Below are positions 43,617-52,493 of a DNA stretch of 64,000 nucleotides, in pieces; position 1 is the first letter of the stretch; every line of letters begins with the position of its first letter. The stretch spans positions 62,001-126,000 of the forward strand of contig JAZQEF010000002.1 in assembly GCA_045538835.1 (NCBI GenBank), read 5' to 3'. This DNA comes from RGIG6165 sp045538835 (lineage in GTDB: Bacteria > Bacillota > Clostridia > Oscillospirales > Feifaniaceae). The notes under the pieces were generated by a model. The model was not told the origin of the DNA. It made no database searches and worked only from the letters and a program-made list of their open reading frames with translations. The translations under genes were made by a program, and so were the position numbers.

Positions 43617-45527
43617 GTGAAAAATAAAATTATTTGTCTGCTGACGGCAGTTATGATACTTATTTCTGCTCTGCCCGTAAGCGCTGCCTCTTCATCAATT
43701 ATCACAGATGTGCTTGCAGGAGCAGGCATTATGCAGGGTGATGAAAAAGGCAATCTCAATTTATCAAACAATGTGTCGCGTGCCGAATTTGCAAAAATGG
43801 CGGTCGCGGCCTCACCCTATAAAGACGACATATCATCATCGGCAAGTTCACTTTTCTCCGATGTATCATATAAGCACTGGTCGGCGCCGTATGTAAAGAT
43901 TGCGGCAAGGGCGGGATATGTATCGGGTTATACGGACGGTTCATTCCGTCCGAACAACACGATAACACTGCAGGAAACCGTAAGTGTCGTTCTAAAACTC
44001 CTCGGTTATGCCGCTGACGATTATACCGAACCTTTCCCTGAGGGTGCGCTGTCACTCTACCGCAAACTTGGTCTTGATGAGAACATCAGCAAAAACGGCG
44101 TTGATCCGATGACACGTCTTGACTGCGCAAACCTCTTTTACAATGTACTCAATGCAACGACGAAAAGTGGCACAATATACTGTCAGTCACTCGGCTACAA
44201 ACTCGGAAGTGACGGAAAAATCAGTTATACCGACCTTATGAGTTCCACAATGAACGGTCCTATAATTGTCACAGACGCTTCATGGAGTTCTTCAATTAAG
44301 AATATAGGCTCAGCAGATGTCTACAGGAACAACGAAAAATCAACTCTTGATTCCATTTCACTTTATGATGTTGTCTACTATTCAAATTCGCCCTCGATAA
44401 TCTGGGCATATTCAAACCGTGTATCAGGAACAGTCGATACAATCTCGCCAAACCGCACGAATCCCACATCGGTGACAGTAGCAGGCAGAACATATTCAAT
44501 AGATGCCTCCTCCGAAGCGGCAAAACAGTTTTCTATGTACGGTGAGTTCAAAGCAGGCGATGCAGTGACCGTTCTTCTCGGAAAAGACAGCACTGTAGTC
44601 TATGCCGTCAGTGCCGACACGACAAGTTCTTCGGTTTACGGTGTCATAACTTCCATAGGAACAACGACTCTCACAAATGCAGCAGGATATGAGTATCAGC
44701 AGGACTCTGTAACAGTTGCCGCAACCGACGGTCAGAGTTACACATATCCGATAGAAACATCTCTTGAAACAGGAGACCTCGTTTCTGTCTCAGTTACGGC
44801 AAGCGGCACTTCAATATCAAAACTTGCATCGGAAACAAAACCTACGGGAACGGTCAATTCTTCCGCCACAGCGATAGGTAAATACACCCTTGCTGACGAT
44901 GTGCAGATACTCGACTACAACAAGGACGGCATCTGCACCGTATCCCCCGGCAGACTCAGCGGCGTCAATTTTACATCGGCGATGATGAAATTTGCCAAAT
45001 ACAATACAGCAGGCGAAATATCACATCTCATTTTAAACAATGTTACAGGAGATATGTATTCCTATGGTATTCTCACAGAGATATGCGCCACATATACAAA
45101 TTCAGAAGGTAAGCGTGTAACAGAATATCTTTCAACAACAAAGAGCAGAGATCCTGCCATTACACCCTCCACACTGACATACAGTTATCTTGTAGGCGGA
45201 CAGAGCGCTAAGGGTGCAAACACATCAAAAGTATTCAGCGTGTCAACAGGTCCTGTCAGCATTATGACTCAAGGGCAGTCTTTAACAGTCCTCTCTTCTT
45301 TAAACTATGTAAGCATTTCAAATGTTGGTGACGGCGTTGTTTTCGGCAATTCACAAACCTTTAAAACAGGTTCAAATCTTCAGGTCTACGAAAACAGATC
45401 GGGAACATATTTCTTAAGTTCACTTGAAATAGTCAGCGACCCAGATAAATACTCACTTCGGGGATATTATGATAAGACCGACGAAAAAGGCGGCCGCTTA
45501 AGACTTATAATCGCCACAGCAAAATAA
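43617..45527 (+). CDS. S-layer-homology domain protein
   Basis: Secreted cell-surface protein of 636 residues: signal peptide ending near VSAASS, one clear SLH unit (SLFSDVSYKHWSAPYVKIAARAGYVSGYTDGSFRPNNTITLQE) with flanking degenerate ones (NNVSRAEFAKMAVAA; MTRLDCANLFYN), and a long beta-rich C-terminal part rich in Thr/Ser/Val. SLH domains bind pyruvylated wall polymers. The GTG start at 43617 has AAGGAGG ten bases upstream and lies 21 bp after the permease, so it belongs to the efflux operon. Confidence 0.88.
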   Translation: MKNKIICLLTAVMILISALPVSAASSSIITDVLAGAGIMQGDEKGNLNLSNNVSRAEFAKMAVAASPYKDDISSSASSLFSDVSYKHWSAPYVKIAARAGYVSGYTDGSFRPNNTITLQETVSVVLKLLGYAADDYTEPFPEGALSLYRKLGLDENISKNGVDPMTRLDCANLFYNVLNATTKSGTIYCQSLGYKLGSDGKISYTDLMSSTMNGPIIVTDASWSSSIKNIGSADVYRNNEKSTLDSISLYDVVYYSNSPSIIWAYSNRVSGTVDTISPNRTNPTSVTVAGRTYSIDASSEAAKQFSMYGEFKAGDAVTVLLGKDSTVVYAVSADTTSSSVYGVITSIGTTTLTNAAGYEYQQDSVTVAATDGQSYTYPIETSLETGDLVSVSVTASGTSISKLASETKPTGTVNSSATAIGKYTLADDVQILDYNKDGICTVSPGRLSGVNFTSAMMKFAKYNTAGEISHLILNNVTGDMYSYGILTEICATYTNSEGKRVTEYLSTTKSRDPAITPSTLTYSYLVGGQSAKGANTSKVFSVSTGPVSIMTQGQSLTVLSSLNYVSISNVGDGVVFGNSQTFKTGSNLQVYENRSGTYFLSSLEIVSDPDKYSLRGYYDKTDEKGGRLRLIIATAK

Positions 45528-45552
45528 AAAAAGAGGTATCGAAAAGATACAA

Positions 45553-45831
45553 GGGCGTGTTCACTCAGGTATTATTCGCCCAAAAAGCATTATTTCGGCG
45601 TATAACTGTGTTAAAAGCCCTCCATATCCGCCAGTATTATGGAGGGCTTTTGCCTTGTTCTCCATCCAAAATAATGCTTTTTGTGGTGCATGCGCAGTTT
45701 TGGGTTAGAGATTTTTCGTTTAGATAAAATACAAAAAATTCCGTAATACACAAAGTATTACGGAATTTTTTTATGAAGTATTAACGGAAAATATCGAGCC
45801 AAAACCGATTCATACCTGAGCGAACACGCCC
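45553..45831. mobile_element. 279-bp element with terminal inverted repeats and nested hairpins (MITE-like)
   Basis: 20-bp terminal inverted repeats GGGCGTGTTC(A/G)CTCAGGTAT at 45553-45572 and 45812-45831, one mismatch. Inside are a 15-bp inverted repeat CAAAAAGCATTATTT (45581-45595 and 45669-45683) enclosing a hairpin AAAAGCCCTCCATA/TATGGAGGGCTTTT, and a second hairpin AAAAATTCCGTAATA/TATTACGGAATTTTT near 45733-45772. No coding frame. No clear target duplication. The hairpins could act as terminators for the SLH gene and mgtC. Confidence 0.55.
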
Positions 45832-45835
45832 CATT

Positions 45836-46573
45836 TTACATTGTAAGTGATTTTATGTAGGGATTGTCTTCAAGCATCTGTACCGTATCTTCAAAATCAA
45901 CTCTCTGATTCATACGTACAGCCATGCTCATAGTTATAGTGCCATCGTCATTCTGATGTGTTTTGCAGGTTACAACAAATATATCTCTTTCCTTAAGTCT
46001 TTCTGAAAACTGCTTTATATTTTCCACATTGTTTTCCATTGTAACGCAAATGTCATTTGTCGGACTGCCTTCAAACTTATTGAGATGCTTATGCAGGAAA
46101 GAATGGACAAAAAGTGAAGCAATTGTTGAAAAAATACCTATTATGTACATACCGCTTCCGATAGCCATACCTATCGCAGCCATTACCCAGACACCCGATG
46201 CCGTAGTCAGACCTTTTATGTAGTCGTTTTTTACAAAAATTATTCCGGCACCAAGAAAAGAAATTGCAGGCATTATATTACATGCGATACGGGAAACGTC
46301 ATAGTTAAAACCGTATTTGAGTGCAATATCAAGACAGCCGTACTTTGATATTATCATAAGCAGACAGGCACCCATTGCAACCATTATGTGTGTTCTAATA
46401 CCTGCTTCCTTCTGTCTTCTTGCCCTTTCAAGACCTACAACGCAACCGCAGATACCCGCAACAATAATTCGAATTATAAAATAAAGTTGTGTCCCCCATG
46501 ACAAAAGCATGGTCCCCTCAGCAAGTTGAGTGTAATTGCCGGCCATTTCTTTGCCGACCGTAGCAAAATCCAT
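45836..46573 (-). CDS. MgtC/SapB-family membrane protein
   Basis: 245 residues. N-terminal five-helix MgtC domain with GCVVGLERARRQKEAGIRTHIMVAMGACL and PAISFLGAGIIFVKNDYIKGLTTASGVWV, both signatures of the family, and a C-terminal ~80-residue ACT-like cytoplasmic domain. Members affect magnesium adaptation or wall-related stress; the transport activity is unproven. AAGGAG precedes the ATG. Convergent with the SLH gene across the inverted-repeat element. Confidence 0.9.
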   Translation of the reverse strand: MDFATVGKEMAGNYTQLAEGTMLLSWGTQLYFIIRIIVAGICGCVVGLERARRQKEAGIRTHIMVAMGACLLMIISKYGCLDIALKYGFNYDVSRIACNIMPAISFLGAGIIFVKNDYIKGLTTASGVWVMAAIGMAIGSGMYIIGIFSTIASLFVHSFLHKHLNKFEGSPTNDICVTMENNVENIKQFSERLKERDIFVVTCKTHQNDDGTITMSMAVRMNQRVDFEDTVQMLEDNPYIKSLTM

Positions 46574-46661
46574 TGATATCTCTCCTTAAATCTCTTTTTA
46601 TCATAATATGTTATATTATAGTATAATATTTTCAAAAGTCAAACAAAAAATTTATTAATTT

Positions 46662-47369
46662 TTATATAATCTGACCACCATTGACCGAGAGAGTCTGCCC
46701 TGTAATAAAAGAATTCTGCGATAAGAAATACACCGCATCGGCAATTTCTGACGGAGTTGCCATTCTACCCAAAGGTATTTCTGAGAGAATATCCTTCATT
46801 TCTTCATCTGTATAGTGTTTCATCATATCAGTATCGACACAACCTGGTGCTACGGCATTTACGGTTATGCCGCTTGGTGCAAGTTCTTTTGCGAGGGCTT
46901 TGGTAAATCCGATAATTGCCGACTTACTTGCCGAATATGCTACTTCGCAAGAGGCGCCTGCAATACCCCACATCGAAGAAATATTTATTATTCTGCCGCA
47001 CTTTTTTTGTAGCATATCGCCTATTGCCGCTTTCGAGCATAAAAATGCGCCTTTTACATTGACATCAAAAAGCCTGTCCCACTCATCTTCTGACATATCC
47101 GTCAAAAGGCCTTCCCATTCTATGCCTGCATTATTGACAAGTATATCTACTTTACCGCAGGTTTTATGTATCTCATCGAACATTGCCTGTACTTCAGAAG
47201 CGCATGCAACATCGGCCTTTATTGCTTTTGCGCCTGTCTTCTGCGCAACAGCCTGCGCTGCCATATCATTGGTGTGATAATTTATAACAACGCTGCAGCC
47301 TTCATCAGCAAATTTTTCTGCAATTGCAGCACCTATTCCTCTTGAAGCACCCGTAACAAGAACTACCAA
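46662..47369 (-). CDS. Short-chain dehydrogenase, FabG-like
   Basis: 235 residues with NAD(P) motif TGASRGIGAAIA, NNAG (VNNAGIEWEG), catalytic Ser in INISSMWG, and YSASK with catalytic Tyr/Lys; C-terminal TGQTLSVNGGQII. It resembles 3-oxoacyl-ACP reductase FabG but sits away from other fab genes, so the substrate is uncertain. The start is TTG at 47369 with AAGGAG seven bases before. It follows htpG by 13 bp and is likely cotranscribed. Confidence 0.85.
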   Translation of the reverse strand: MVVLVTGASRGIGAAIAEKFADEGCSVVINYHTNDMAAQAVAQKTGAKAIKADVACASEVQAMFDEIHKTCGKVDILVNNAGIEWEGLLTDMSEDEWDRLFDVNVKGAFLCSKAAIGDMLQKKCGRIINISSMWGIAGASCEVAYSASKSAIIGFTKALAKELAPSGITVNAVAPGCVDTDMMKHYTDEEMKDILSEIPLGRMATPSEIADAVYFLSQNSFITGQTLSVNGGQII

Positions 47370-47382
47370 AACATTTCTCCTT

Positions 47383-49257
47383 TTATTTACTCATAAGTTC
47401 ACATACGACCGATGTAAATTCCACCGGATCATCTATCGGAAGTCCCTCAATAAGTCTGCCCTGATCGAGAAGCACCTTTGCATATTTGCCAAGCGTCTCT
47501 TTATCCTCCTGAACAGATTTAAGTTTTTCAAACAGTGAATGTGCCGTATTTATCTCAAGAATTACCGATGCATGCACCTTACTGCCGTCGGGTGATGATG
47601 CATTAAACATCCTCTCCATTTCAAAGGTTATCTCACCCTCTGTACGCAGACAGACCGGATGTTCATCACCCATAACGCACGGTTTCACCGATACCACTTT
47701 ATCGCCGAGAACTTCTTTTATTGCATCAAACAATTCTTTGTTATCCTGTGCTTTTTCTTCTGCCTGCTTTTTCTCTTCTTCACTTGCGACATCGCTGTCG
47801 GTGACATTTTTAAACTTCTTACCGTTATACTCTGCTATCATACTGATGGCAAATTCATCGACCTCTTCGGTAAAATAGAGCACTTCAAAGCCTTTAGACT
47901 TTACCGCTTCACACTGCGGCAGTCTGGAAAGCCTGTCCTCACTCTGTCCAGAAGCATAATATATAAATTCCTGCGACTCTTTCATTCTGTCGGCATATTC
48001 GGCAAGAGTTGCCGTGCCTCCGTTTGATGAAGGGAATATCAAAAGTCCCTGTAAAAGATCTTTCTTAGTTCCGTATGTCGTATATATACCGTATTTGAGC
48101 GTTCTTCCAAAGTTTTTGAAGAACTTTTCATACTTCTCCCTGTCATTTTTAAGAAGCTGTTCAAGTTCGCCCTTTATCTTCTTTTCAAGGTGATTTGCTA
48201 TAGTCTTGAGTTGTCTGTCATGCTGAAGCATCTCTCTGCTTATATTCAAAGAGAGATTTTGAGAGTCAACAATACCCTTTACAAAGCCGAAAAAGTCGGG
48301 CAAAAGTTCTGAACAGTTATCATCAATCAGGACGCCGCTGCTGTAAAGTTGTAAACCTTTACGGTAATCTTTGGTGTAAAAATCATACGGTGCAGATGCA
48401 GGGACAAACAAAAGCGCATCATATGACACTATTCCGTCGGTCGATGTTCTTATAACTTTTATCGGGTCTTCCCTGTTTGCAAACTTTTCTTTGTAATATG
48501 TATTGTATTCCTCATCAGTTACTTCGCCCTTGCTCTTTTTCCATATCGGCGTCATACTGTTGAGCGTTTCAATAGTGGTATAATCTTCCCACTCGTTTTG
48601 GCTTCCCTCTTTACGGCGACTCTTTTCAACAGCCATCTTTATGGGATAGCGGATATAATCGGAATATCTCTGCACAAGACGTGTTATTTCGTACGACTCC
48701 ATAAAGTCCTCATATTTTTCCTCGTCTGTATCAGGCTTAATATGAAGCACGATAGTTGTACCGTTTTTTTCTTTCTCGCAGGGGGTAACGGTATAACCGT
48801 CTATTCCGTCTGACTCCCATTTATACGCCTCATCGGCACCATATGCCTTTGAAAGCACTGTAACCTTATCCGCAACCATAAATGCCGAGTAGAAGCCTAC
48901 GCCGAACTGACCGATGATGTCAACATCCTGCGTTTTTTCATTTTCTTCTTTGAAAGCAAGACTGCCGCTTTTACATATAGTGCCGAGATTATTCTCAAGT
49001 TCATCTTTAGTCATACCGATACCATTGTCGGACACCGTAACGGTGCGTGATATCTTATCGGCGGCAAGAAGTATCTCAAGGTCATCTTTTTTTATGCTTA
49101 CACTGTCATCAGTCAGACTGCGGTAATAGAGCTTGTCTATCGCATCGGATGCATTTGATATAAGTTCCCGGAGGAATATCTCCTTATGTGTGTAAATGGA
49201 ATTGATCATCAATTCAAGCAGTCTTTTGGACTCTGCCTTGAACTGTTTTTTTGCCAT
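47383..49257 (-). CDS. htpG: Molecular chaperone HtpG (Hsp90)
   Basis: 624 residues, normal length. GHKL ATPase fold motifs: ELISNASDAIDKLYY, VSDNGIGMTKDEL, IGQFGVGFYSAFMVADKVTV, and the middle-domain catalytic region ISREMLQ. Assists folding of client proteins with ATP. GGAG precedes the ATG. No heat-shock CIRCE element is seen upstream. Confidence 0.97.
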   Translation of the reverse strand: MAKKQFKAESKRLLELMINSIYTHKEIFLRELISNASDAIDKLYYRSLTDDSVSIKKDDLEILLAADKISRTVTVSDNGIGMTKDELENNLGTICKSGSLAFKEENEKTQDVDIIGQFGVGFYSAFMVADKVTVLSKAYGADEAYKWESDGIDGYTVTPCEKEKNGTTIVLHIKPDTDEEKYEDFMESYEITRLVQRYSDYIRYPIKMAVEKSRRKEGSQNEWEDYTTIETLNSMTPIWKKSKGEVTDEEYNTYYKEKFANREDPIKVIRTSTDGIVSYDALLFVPASAPYDFYTKDYRKGLQLYSSGVLIDDNCSELLPDFFGFVKGIVDSQNLSLNISREMLQHDRQLKTIANHLEKKIKGELEQLLKNDREKYEKFFKNFGRTLKYGIYTTYGTKKDLLQGLLIFPSSNGGTATLAEYADRMKESQEFIYYASGQSEDRLSRLPQCEAVKSKGFEVLYFTEEVDEFAISMIAEYNGKKFKNVTDSDVASEEEKKQAEEKAQDNKELFDAIKEVLGDKVVSVKPCVMGDEHPVCLRTEGEITFEMERMFNASSPDGSKVHASVILEINTAHSLFEKLKSVQEDKETLGKYAKVLLDQGRLIEGLPIDDPVEFTSVVCELMSK

Positions 49258-49370
49258 TGCAAAACATCTCCTTAAAATATAATAATATAATTTTATTGGT
49301 ATATTATTGAAAAATCAAGTCTATTTTGTTAATATTAATAATAACCTATTTTAACCAAACGGAGGAAATT

Positions 49371-50384
49371 ATGAAGATCTTGGTAACGGGCGGTGCAGGA
49401 TTTATAGGCAGCCATACCGTAGTTGAACTTATCAGTGCGGGTTATGAACCTGTCATTGCCGATAATTTTTCAAACAGTTCACCTGTTGTTGTGGACAGAA
49501 TTGAAAAGATAACGGGAAAGCGCCCTGTACTTTATACAGGCGATGTCAGAGATGAGGCTTTTCTCTGTGAAATTTTTGAACACGAAAAAATCGAAAGTGT
49601 TATACATTTTGCAGGCTATAAGGCGGTTGGTGAAAGTTGTGCAAAACCGCTTATGTATTTTGACAACAACTTCATAAGCACCATAAAACTTCTCGAAGTG
49701 TGCGAAAAATTCGGTGTAAAAAAGTTTGTTTTCTCATCTTCAGCAACTGTTTACGGTATCCCCGAAACAGTGCCGCTTCGTGAGGATATGTCGCTCTCCT
49801 GCACAAATCCTTACGGCCGCACAAAACTCGTTATAGAAGATATGCTGCGTGATATCTATGCCGCAGACAACAGTATGTCGATCATGCTTCTGCGCTATTT
49901 TAATCCCATCGGCGCACATGAAAGCGGTCTTATAGGTGAAGATCCTGCGGGTATCCCCAACAATCTTCTCCCCTACATAACACAGGTTGCTATCGGCAAA
50001 CTGCCGCGCCTTGGCGTTTTCGGCAACGATTATCCCACACCCGACGGTACGGGCGTGCGTGACTATATCCATGTTGTTGACCTTGCAAAAGGCCATTTAA
50101 AGGCTATCGAATGGGCAAATAGCAACACAGGTTGCGAAGCGGTAAATCTTGGCACGGGCAACGGTTACAGCGTACTCCAGATTGTAAAATCATTTGAGGA
50201 TGCAAGCGGTATGCCTGTCCCCTATGAAATAAAGCCCCGCCGTGACGGTGACGTTTCAGAAAACTTCTGCGATCCCAGAAAAGCAAAAGAACTTCTCGGC
50301 TGGAAAGCGCAGTACGGTATCGAAAAAATGTGTGTTGACAGTTGGAACTGGCAGAAAAATAATCCAAACGGGTATAATAATTAA
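49371..50384 (+). CDS. galE: UDP-glucose 4-epimerase
   Basis: 337 residues, extended SDR: MKILVTGGAGFIGSHTVVEL, FAGYKAVGES, SSSATVYG, catalytic YGRTK motif in NPYGRTKLVIEDM, and GTGVRDYIHVVDLAKGH. Interconverts UDP-Glc and UDP-Gal, feeding cell-wall glycans. The ATG at 49371 follows GGAGG; an upstream frame extension lacks a site. Divergent from htpG. Confidence 0.95.
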   Translation: MKILVTGGAGFIGSHTVVELISAGYEPVIADNFSNSSPVVVDRIEKITGKRPVLYTGDVRDEAFLCEIFEHEKIESVIHFAGYKAVGESCAKPLMYFDNNFISTIKLLEVCEKFGVKKFVFSSSATVYGIPETVPLREDMSLSCTNPYGRTKLVIEDMLRDIYAADNSMSIMLLRYFNPIGAHESGLIGEDPAGIPNNLLPYITQVAIGKLPRLGVFGNDYPTPDGTGVRDYIHVVDLAKGHLKAIEWANSNTGCEAVNLGTGNGYSVLQIVKSFEDASGMPVPYEIKPRRDGDVSENFCDPRKAKELLGWKAQYGIEKMCVDSWNWQKNNPNGYNN

Positions 50385-50386
50385 TA

Positions 50387-50415
50387 TTGCAAAACGCGCT
50401 TTACTTATATATAAT
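50387..50415 (+). promoter_or_regulatory. Promoter of the NifU-like/GGGtGRT pair
   Basis: TTGCAA (50387-50392), 17-bp spacer, TATAAT (50410-50415), with AT-rich sequence between it and the ATG. Confidence 0.65.
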
Positions 50416-50452
50416 ATATTTGGCTTTTAATTAACGAAAGGAGATAAATTCC

Positions 50453-51145
50453 ATGAATTACACAAAGGAAGTAGAAAATATGTGTCCTCTTGCTAAGGGT
50501 GCATATCACGGTCCCGCTCCCATTCCGGAAGAGGGCAAGTGGGTACAGGTCAAGGAAGTTAAAGATATTTCCGGCCTTACACACGGTATCGGCTGGTGCG
50601 CACCGCAGCAGGGTGCTTGTAAACTCAGCCTCAATGTTAAAGAGGGTGTTATCGAAGAAGCACTCGTTGAGACTATCGGTTGCTCAGGTATGACTCACTC
50701 AGCGGCTATGGCTTCTGAAATCCTTGTCGGCAAGACACTTCTTGAAGCGCTTAACACAGACCTTGTTTGTGACGCTATCAATACAGCAATGCGTGAACTT
50801 TTCCTCCAGATCGTATACGGCCGTACACAGACTGCATTTTCTGAAGACGGTCTGCCGATCGGCGCAGGTCTTGAGGATCTTGGTAAAGGCCTCCGTTCAC
50901 AGACAGGTACAACATACGCTACTGCAAAGAAAGGTCCCCGCTATCTTGAACTTGCAGAAGGTTACATCACAAAGTGCGCTGTTGATGAGAACGACACCAT
51001 TATCGGCTATAAGTTTGTTCACCTCGGCAAGATGATGGAAATGATAAGAAAAGGTATGGACGCTGCTGAGGCTCTTGAAAAGGCAAGCGGCCAGTACGGA
51101 CGTGTTGATGATGCTGTTAAGCTTATCGACCCGCGTGAAGAATAA
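50453..51145 (+). CDS. NifU/IscU-like scaffold protein partnered with GGGtGRT
   Basis: 230 residues. The first half resembles an IscU/NifU N-domain: GIGWCAPQQGACKLSLNVKEGVIEEALVETIGCSGMTHSAAMASEIL includes Cys in positions like the scaffold cysteines (WCAPQQGAC and GCSG). The second half is specific to this group. It is found next to the GGGtGRT gene in many Clostridia and annotated as iron-sulfur scaffold-like. Strong GGAG site, and codon use biased to GGT/GCT/AAG typical of highly expressed genes. Function not established. Confidence 0.8.
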   Translation: MNYTKEVENMCPLAKGAYHGPAPIPEEGKWVQVKEVKDISGLTHGIGWCAPQQGACKLSLNVKEGVIEEALVETIGCSGMTHSAAMASEILVGKTLLEALNTDLVCDAINTAMRELFLQIVYGRTQTAFSEDGLPIGAGLEDLGKGLRSQTGTTYATAKKGPRYLELAEGYITKCAVDENDTIIGYKFVHLGKMMEMIRKGMDAAEALEKASGQYGRVDDAVKLIDPREE

Positions 51146-51162
51146 GAGGGAGGTAAACTTAT

Positions 51163-52164
51163 ATGTCACTTTTTGAAAGTTATGAAAGAAGAATAGATCA
51201 GATCAACGCTGAACTTGCTAAGCACGGCATTTCTTCAATCGAAGAAGCTAAGGAAATCTGCGATAAGGCAGGCGTTGATGCTTATAACATCGTTAAGGGC
51301 ATTCAGCCCATCTGCTTTGAGAACGCTGCTTGGGCTTACGTTGTAGGCTGCGCTATCGCTATCAAAGATCAGGTTAAGAGCGCTGCGGAAGCTGCTGAAA
51401 AGATCGGTCTCGGTCTCCAGTCATTCTGTATCCCCGGTTCTGTTGCTGATGACCGTAAGGTTGGTATCGGCCACGGTAACCTCGGCGCTATGCTTCTCCG
51501 TGAGGAGACAAAGTGCTTCGCATTCCTCGCAGGTCACGAATCCTTCGCAGCTGCCGAAGGCGCTATCGGTCTTGCAAGAAGCGCAAACAAGGCTCGTAAA
51601 GAGCCTCTCCGTGTAATCCTTAACGGTCTCGGTAAGGACGCTGCACAGATCATCTCACGTATCAACGGTTTCACATATGTTCAGACAAAGTTTAACTACT
51701 TTACAGGCGAACTTAATGTTGTAAGCGAAACTGCTTACTCAAAGGGTGAGCGTGCTAAAGTTCGTTGCTACGGTGCTGGCGATGTTCGTGAAGGCGTTGC
51801 TATCATGCACAAGGAAGGTGTTGACGTTTCTATCACCGGTAACTCAACTAACCCCACAAGATTCCAGCATCCCGTTGCAGGTACCTACAAGAAGGAATGT
51901 GTTGAACAGGGTAAGAAGTACTTCTCAGTTGCTTCAGGCGGCGGTACAGGCCGTACACTCCACCCCGACAACATGGCTGCAGGTCCCGCTTCATACGGTA
52001 TGACTGATACAATGGGCCGTATGCATTCTGATGCTCAGTTTGCAGGTTCATCATCAGTTCCCGCTCACGTTGAAATGATGGGTCTTATCGGTGCAGGTAA
52101 TAACCCGATGGTTGGTATGACAGTTGCATGCGCAGTTGCCGTTAACGAAGCACTCAATAAGTAA
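51163..52164 (+). CDS. GGGtGRT protein
   Basis: 333 residues of the GGGtGRT family, named after the motif seen here as SVASGGGTGRTLHPDN. The protein also has GHGNLGAMLLREETKCFAFLAGHESFAAAEGA and ends with VGMTVACAVAVNEAL. No characterised enzyme is recognised. Very strong codon bias (GCT, GGT, AAG) implies high abundance. It follows the NifU-like gene by 17 bp with GGAGGT before the ATG and is followed by a terminator. Confidence 0.9.
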   Translation: MSLFESYERRIDQINAELAKHGISSIEEAKEICDKAGVDAYNIVKGIQPICFENAAWAYVVGCAIAIKDQVKSAAEAAEKIGLGLQSFCIPGSVADDRKVGIGHGNLGAMLLREETKCFAFLAGHESFAAAEGAIGLARSANKARKEPLRVILNGLGKDAAQIISRINGFTYVQTKFNYFTGELNVVSETAYSKGERAKVRCYGAGDVREGVAIMHKEGVDVSITGNSTNPTRFQHPVAGTYKKECVEQGKKYFSVASGGGTGRTLHPDNMAAGPASYGMTDTMGRMHSDAQFAGSSSVPAHVEMMGLIGAGNNPMVGMTVACAVAVNEALNK

Positions 52165-52177
52165 TTTTACAAAAACT

Positions 52178-52208
52178 AAGGACTTGGGAAACCCCAAGTC
52201 CTTTTTTA
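52178..52208. terminator. Terminator after GGGtGRT gene
   Basis: AAGGACTTGGG-AAAC-CCCAAGTCCTT then T5. The last bases meet the stop of the convergent HTH gene. Confidence 0.9.
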
Positions 52209-52409
52209 TTTGTTTTCAATAAACTCTGCAATGTCTTCAAGGCGACAATCAAGTGCCATACAAATTTTATCCAGTGTTTTTGTCTCTATATTTTCGTTTG
52301 CTTTTAAACGCCGTATTGTTTTACTGTCTATACCACAATGCTCTCTTAATTTATAGGTTGAAAAACCTTTGTTTTTCATTGTAATCCATAACTTATCAAA
52401 AACTATCAT
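52206..52409 (-). CDS. Small Cro/CI-type HTH regulator
   Basis: 67 residues forming one helix-turn-helix of the XRE/YozG type: STYKLREHCGIDSKTIRRLKANENIETKTLDKICMALDCRLEDI. GGGGGATTGTA upstream of the ATG gives a ribosome binding site that also looks like an operator half. Divergent from the SLOG gene, with GGGGAT motifs in between, so it probably controls both genes. Confidence 0.88.
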   Translation of the reverse strand: MIVFDKLWITMKNKGFSTYKLREHCGIDSKTIRRLKANENIETKTLDKICMALDCRLEDIAEFIENK

Positions 52410-52410
52410 T

Positions 52411-52476
52411 ACAATCCCCCTTGACAGCTATTATTATGGGGATTATAATCACAATTATTAAGGGGATATAATCCCC
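52411..52476. promoter_or_regulatory. Divergent promoter with GGGGAT operator cluster
   Basis: Plus-strand promoter TTGACA (52421-52426), 17-bp spacer, TATAAT (52444-52449). GGGGATTATAATC overlaps the -10, GGGGATATAATCCCC is a perfect palindrome at 52462-52476, and CAATCCCCC lies at 52412-52420. Three like motifs suggest a binding site for the HTH protein. Confidence 0.65.
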
Positions 52477-52493
52477 ATATATGTGGTGATTGT

